From Minisyncoccota bacterium (GTDB taxonomy: Bacteria > Verrucomicrobiota > Lentisphaeria > Oligosphaerales > MVZH01): a DNA stretch of 23,637 nt. The position numbers and the translations under genes are program-made. The stretch is from contig JAIPIM010000015.1 of NCBI GenBank assembly GCA_021734725.1, positions 1 through 23,637 of the forward strand. The letters run 5' to 3'. The notes under the pieces were generated by a model. The model was not told the DNA's origin. It worked only from the letters and a program-made list of their open reading frames with translations, and searched no databases. Below, one piece after another: positions 21,682 to 23,637 of the stretch (the stretch's first letter is position 1; each line of letters starts with the position of its first letter).

Positions 21682-22782
21682 GTGAACTATCTTGATGGTT
21701 TTCGCAATCCCGATGCAGCGGTTGCACTGACCGCGCGCATCGCACGTTTAGCGGATGATCTGGCGCGGCAGGGGTGCCAGGCAACGGTCATGGAAGTGTG
21801 CGGCACCCATACGATGGCCATTGCGCGTTATGCGATACGCGATGTTCTACCTCAGCAAGTGGAGCTTGTCAGTGGTCCTGGTTGTCCGGTTTGCGTCACG
21901 GATGCGGGCTACATTGATGCTGCGATCGAGTTGGCGCGTCGCGGCATCGTCATTGCAACATTTGGTGATATGGTGCGTGTTCCGGGGTCGCAGGGAACTC
22001 TGGCCGATGTACGGGAGGAGGGCTTTGACGTCGAGGTCTGCTATTCTCCGATGGGGGCAGTTGACTTGGCTTTGGCCAATCCGGATCGTGAGATTGTATT
22101 CCTGGCGATTGGCTTCGAAACGACCACAGCCCCGGTGGTTACCCTGGTGGATTACGCGATCAAGCACGCCATCAAGAATCTGTCGCTTCTGGTGGCGTTC
22201 AAATGTGTGCCGCCGGCGTTGGCGGCTTTGGTTACGGATCCTGAGATAAGAGTTGACGCCTTTCTCTGTCCCGCGCACGTCAGTGCAATTATTGGGGAAA
22301 AAGCATACAGGCCTTTTGTTGAGGCGTATCATGTCCCTTGTGTGATCGCGGGGTTCGAACCGCTCGATATTTTGTATGGGCTGCATGAAATACTGCGACA
22401 GGTATCCCGTGGCGAAGCGGCCGTGGTGAATCAGTACAGCAGAGTCGTCCGGTCCGACGGCAACGTGGTGGCGCAGCGTCTAATGGCGACGTATCTCGAA
22501 ACCGTGGATGTATCTTGGAGAGGCATCGGCATCATTCCCGGGAGTGGATTGGCGCTTCGGGCGTCGTATGGCGAGTATGATGCGACATGTCGTCATGCTA
22601 TTGAGGTGAGTTCCGGGACTTCGGATCCGGGATGTCGTTGCGGGGACGTTTTGAAGGGGAAGATCAAGCCGCCCGAGTGTCCGTTGTTTGGTGCCGCATG
22701 TACGCCGTTAAACCCGGTGGGGCCGTGCATGGTGAGTTCGGAAGGGAGTTGCGCCGCGTATTATCGGTATGCCCGCGGATAA
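21682..22782 (+). CDS. hypD: Hydrogenase expression/formation protein HypD
   Basis: A 366-residue HypD, the scaffold on which Fe, CN and CO are assembled together with HypC. Conserved blocks: EVCGTHT (Cys40, His43), GPGCPVC (Cys68, Cys71), GFETTTAP, and the C-terminal cysteine set CRCGDVL, PPECPLF, CTPLNPVGPCMVSSEGSC that binds the 4Fe-4S cluster. Translation starts at GTG 21682, with GAGGA 8 bases upstream inside the hypC end. hypE, the usual next gene, is not here: the next genes are on the other strand. Confidence 0.95.
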   Translation: MNYLDGFRNPDAAVALTARIARLADDLARQGCQATVMEVCGTHTMAIARYAIRDVLPQQVELVSGPGCPVCVTDAGYIDAAIELARRGIVIATFGDMVRVPGSQGTLADVREEGFDVEVCYSPMGAVDLALANPDREIVFLAIGFETTTAPVVTLVDYAIKHAIKNLSLLVAFKCVPPALAALVTDPEIRVDAFLCPAHVSAIIGEKAYRPFVEAYHVPCVIAGFEPLDILYGLHEILRQVSRGEAAVVNQYSRVVRSDGNVVAQRLMATYLETVDVSWRGIGIIPGSGLALRASYGEYDATCRHAIEVSSGTSDPGCRCGDVLKGKIKPPECPLFGAACTPLNPVGPCMVSSEGSCAAYYRYARG

Positions 22783-22830
22783 ACGGCGACGGGTGGCATC
22801 ACAGCAGGACGTCAGTGACGGCGGAGATGC

Positions 22831-23103
22831 CTACACCTTTTCGTCGAGACGTTTTCTTGCCTGTTCGACGAGTTCAAGTACCGACGAGAGCTTTGGTTTT
22901 TTCGGGCGGTGTTGAGTGAGGGCTTCAAACTCTTCCGGCGGTAGGTTTTTCTGGAGAAAGCCGACGACATCGAAGTGTTCCCACCAGCAATTGAAGATAT
23001 TGGGGCATATGGTCTCGCCTTCCTGCGTGCGGCAGTATTGGAACGTCACCTCATGCCCCAATCGTGGGCATCGTCTTTGGCGCTGGTCATTGTCGCTTAT
23101 CAC
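22831..23103 (-). CDS. Small four-cysteine protein of unknown function
   Basis: A 90-residue protein I cannot assign to a named function. Four cysteines (12, 24, 33, 39) and His17 lie in the first half, in the pattern CPRLGHEVTFQYCR and CPNIFNCWW, suggesting a zinc or iron-sulfur site. The second half is charged and probably helical (PPEEFEALTQHRPKKPKLSSVLELVEQARKRL). The pattern feels like a conserved small family seen in anaerobes, but I cannot confirm this. The GTG start at 23103 overlaps the stop of the tryptophan synthase-like gene (GTGA), which points to a coupled pair. It converges on hypD, 48 bases away. Confidence 0.75.
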   Translation of the reverse strand: MISDNDQRQRRCPRLGHEVTFQYCRTQEGETICPNIFNCWWEHFDVVGFLQKNLPPEEFEALTQHRPKKPKLSSVLELVEQARKRLDEKV

Positions 23104-23637
23104 TGGGGTTTTGGCAAGTCCTTAATATTTGCCAGTGACTCATCGATTTCGTGCTGTGGATACTCGTAGTCGTACAGCTTGCCGGAAAGGTATGCGTCGT
23201 ATCCGGTGAGATCCATCAATCCGTGTCCGGACCACCCGATGAGAATGACGCGTTCTTTGCCTTCCTCTTTAGCTTTTTTGGCTTCCGAGATGGCCGCGGC
23301 GATAGCGTGTGAGGTTTCGGGGGCCGGGATGTAGCCTTCCGTTCGTGCCCACAGCACAGCGCTGGCATAGCATTCCAACTGGTGGAATGACTCAGCTTCG
23401 ATGAGTTTATCCTGCAGCATTCGGCTGACCAGGGGTGCCATGCCGTGATAGCGCAGACCACCGGCATGCATGGGTGGCGGGATGAAATCATGTCCCAGAG
23501 AATTCATGGCCAGCAACGGGGTTGTCTGGGCGGTGTCGCCGAAATCGTACACGTACGGTGCTTTTGTCAGGGTTGGACAGGCTGCGGGTTCGGCGGCCAG
23601 GATTCTGACATCTTTCCCGTGGATTTTGTCCCGCACG
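23100..23637 (-). CDS. Tryptophan synthase beta chain, TrpB2 type, C-terminal part
   Basis: The last 179 residues of a pyridoxal-phosphate enzyme; the start lies beyond the right edge. The stretch PPMHAGGLRYHGMAPLVS and ARTEGYIPAPETSHAIAAAI are typical of the TrpB2 subfamily, which joins indole and serine to form tryptophan (or, for some members, may act in serine or indole salvage). ACPTLTKAPYVYDFGD is another family block, and GWSGHG near the end fits the cofactor phosphate region. The catalytic lysine would be upstream, outside the window. No trpA or other trp gene is visible. It overlaps the small cysteine protein by 4 bases. Confidence 0.9.
   Translation of the reverse strand, partial: VRDKIHGKDVRILAAEPAACPTLTKAPYVYDFGDTAQTTPLLAMNSLGHDFIPPPMHAGGLRYHGMAPLVSRMLQDKLIEAESFHQLECYASAVLWARTEGYIPAPETSHAIAAAISEAKKAKEEGKERVILIGWSGHGLMDLTGYDAYLSGKLYDYEYPQHEIDESLANIKDLPKPQ

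Noticed and set aside
22795..22831. GGCATC and GATGCC inverted repeat between hypD and the small cysteine gene as a terminator
   Set aside because: The stem is only 6 bases with a 25-base loop, no T-run follows, and it touches the end of the minus-strand gene.

Overview
The window is a block of anaerobic, fermentative energy-metabolism genes from a bacterium of moderately high GC. The gene set is: a full Rnf complex in the order rnfABCDGE, a soluble NAD-linked [NiFe] hydrogenase (hoxFUYH), the redox sensor Rex, hydrogenase maturation genes, a pyruvate-dehydrogenase-type E1/E2 pair and an S1 sulfatase. This would fit an anaerobe of the PVC group (Kiritimatiellota-like), but that placement is inference from gene content; no rRNA or marker gene in the window fixes the taxon.

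Layout. 1-3519 (minus): a DeoR-family regulator, then a fused E1-alpha/E1-beta 2-oxoacid dehydrogenase, then the start of an E2 lipoyl acyltransferase that runs off the left edge. 3520-3994: gene-free, with a hairpin and a copy of a short repeat. 3995-9918 (minus): rnfA-B-C-D-G-E followed by vsr, a very-short-patch repair endonuclease that overlaps the rnfE stop codon by 4 bases. 10120-10755 (minus): thyX. 11075-12388 (plus): a lone sulfatase with intergenic repeats on both sides. 12692-18177 (minus): hoxF (with a fused HoxE-like N-terminus), hoxU, hoxY, hoxH, a hydrogenase maturation protease and a stand-alone response-regulator receiver. 18178-18455: a divergent control region with an 18-base Rex operator. 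18456-22782 (plus): rex, hypF, hypC, hypD. 22831-23637 (minus): a 90-residue four-cysteine protein overlapping the end of a TrpB2-type tryptophan synthase beta chain that enters from the right edge.

How it fits together (inference). Pyruvate oxidation by the E1/E2 complex makes NADH. The Hox enzyme can pass NADH electrons to protons or take up H2. Rnf exchanges electrons between ferredoxin and NAD while moving ions across the membrane. Rex reads the NADH/NAD ratio and probably controls its own operon, which carries hypF-C-D, and perhaps the divergent hydrogenase operon. hypA, hypB and hypE are not in the window.

The most unusual points are the receiver domain inside the hydrogenase operon, vsr coupled to rnfE with no cytosine methylase nearby, the cysteine tail on RnfE, a dyad over the likely rnf promoter, and a 28-base intergenic repeat present near vsr and near thyX. 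I see no CRISPR array, tRNA, rRNA, transposase or phage gene.
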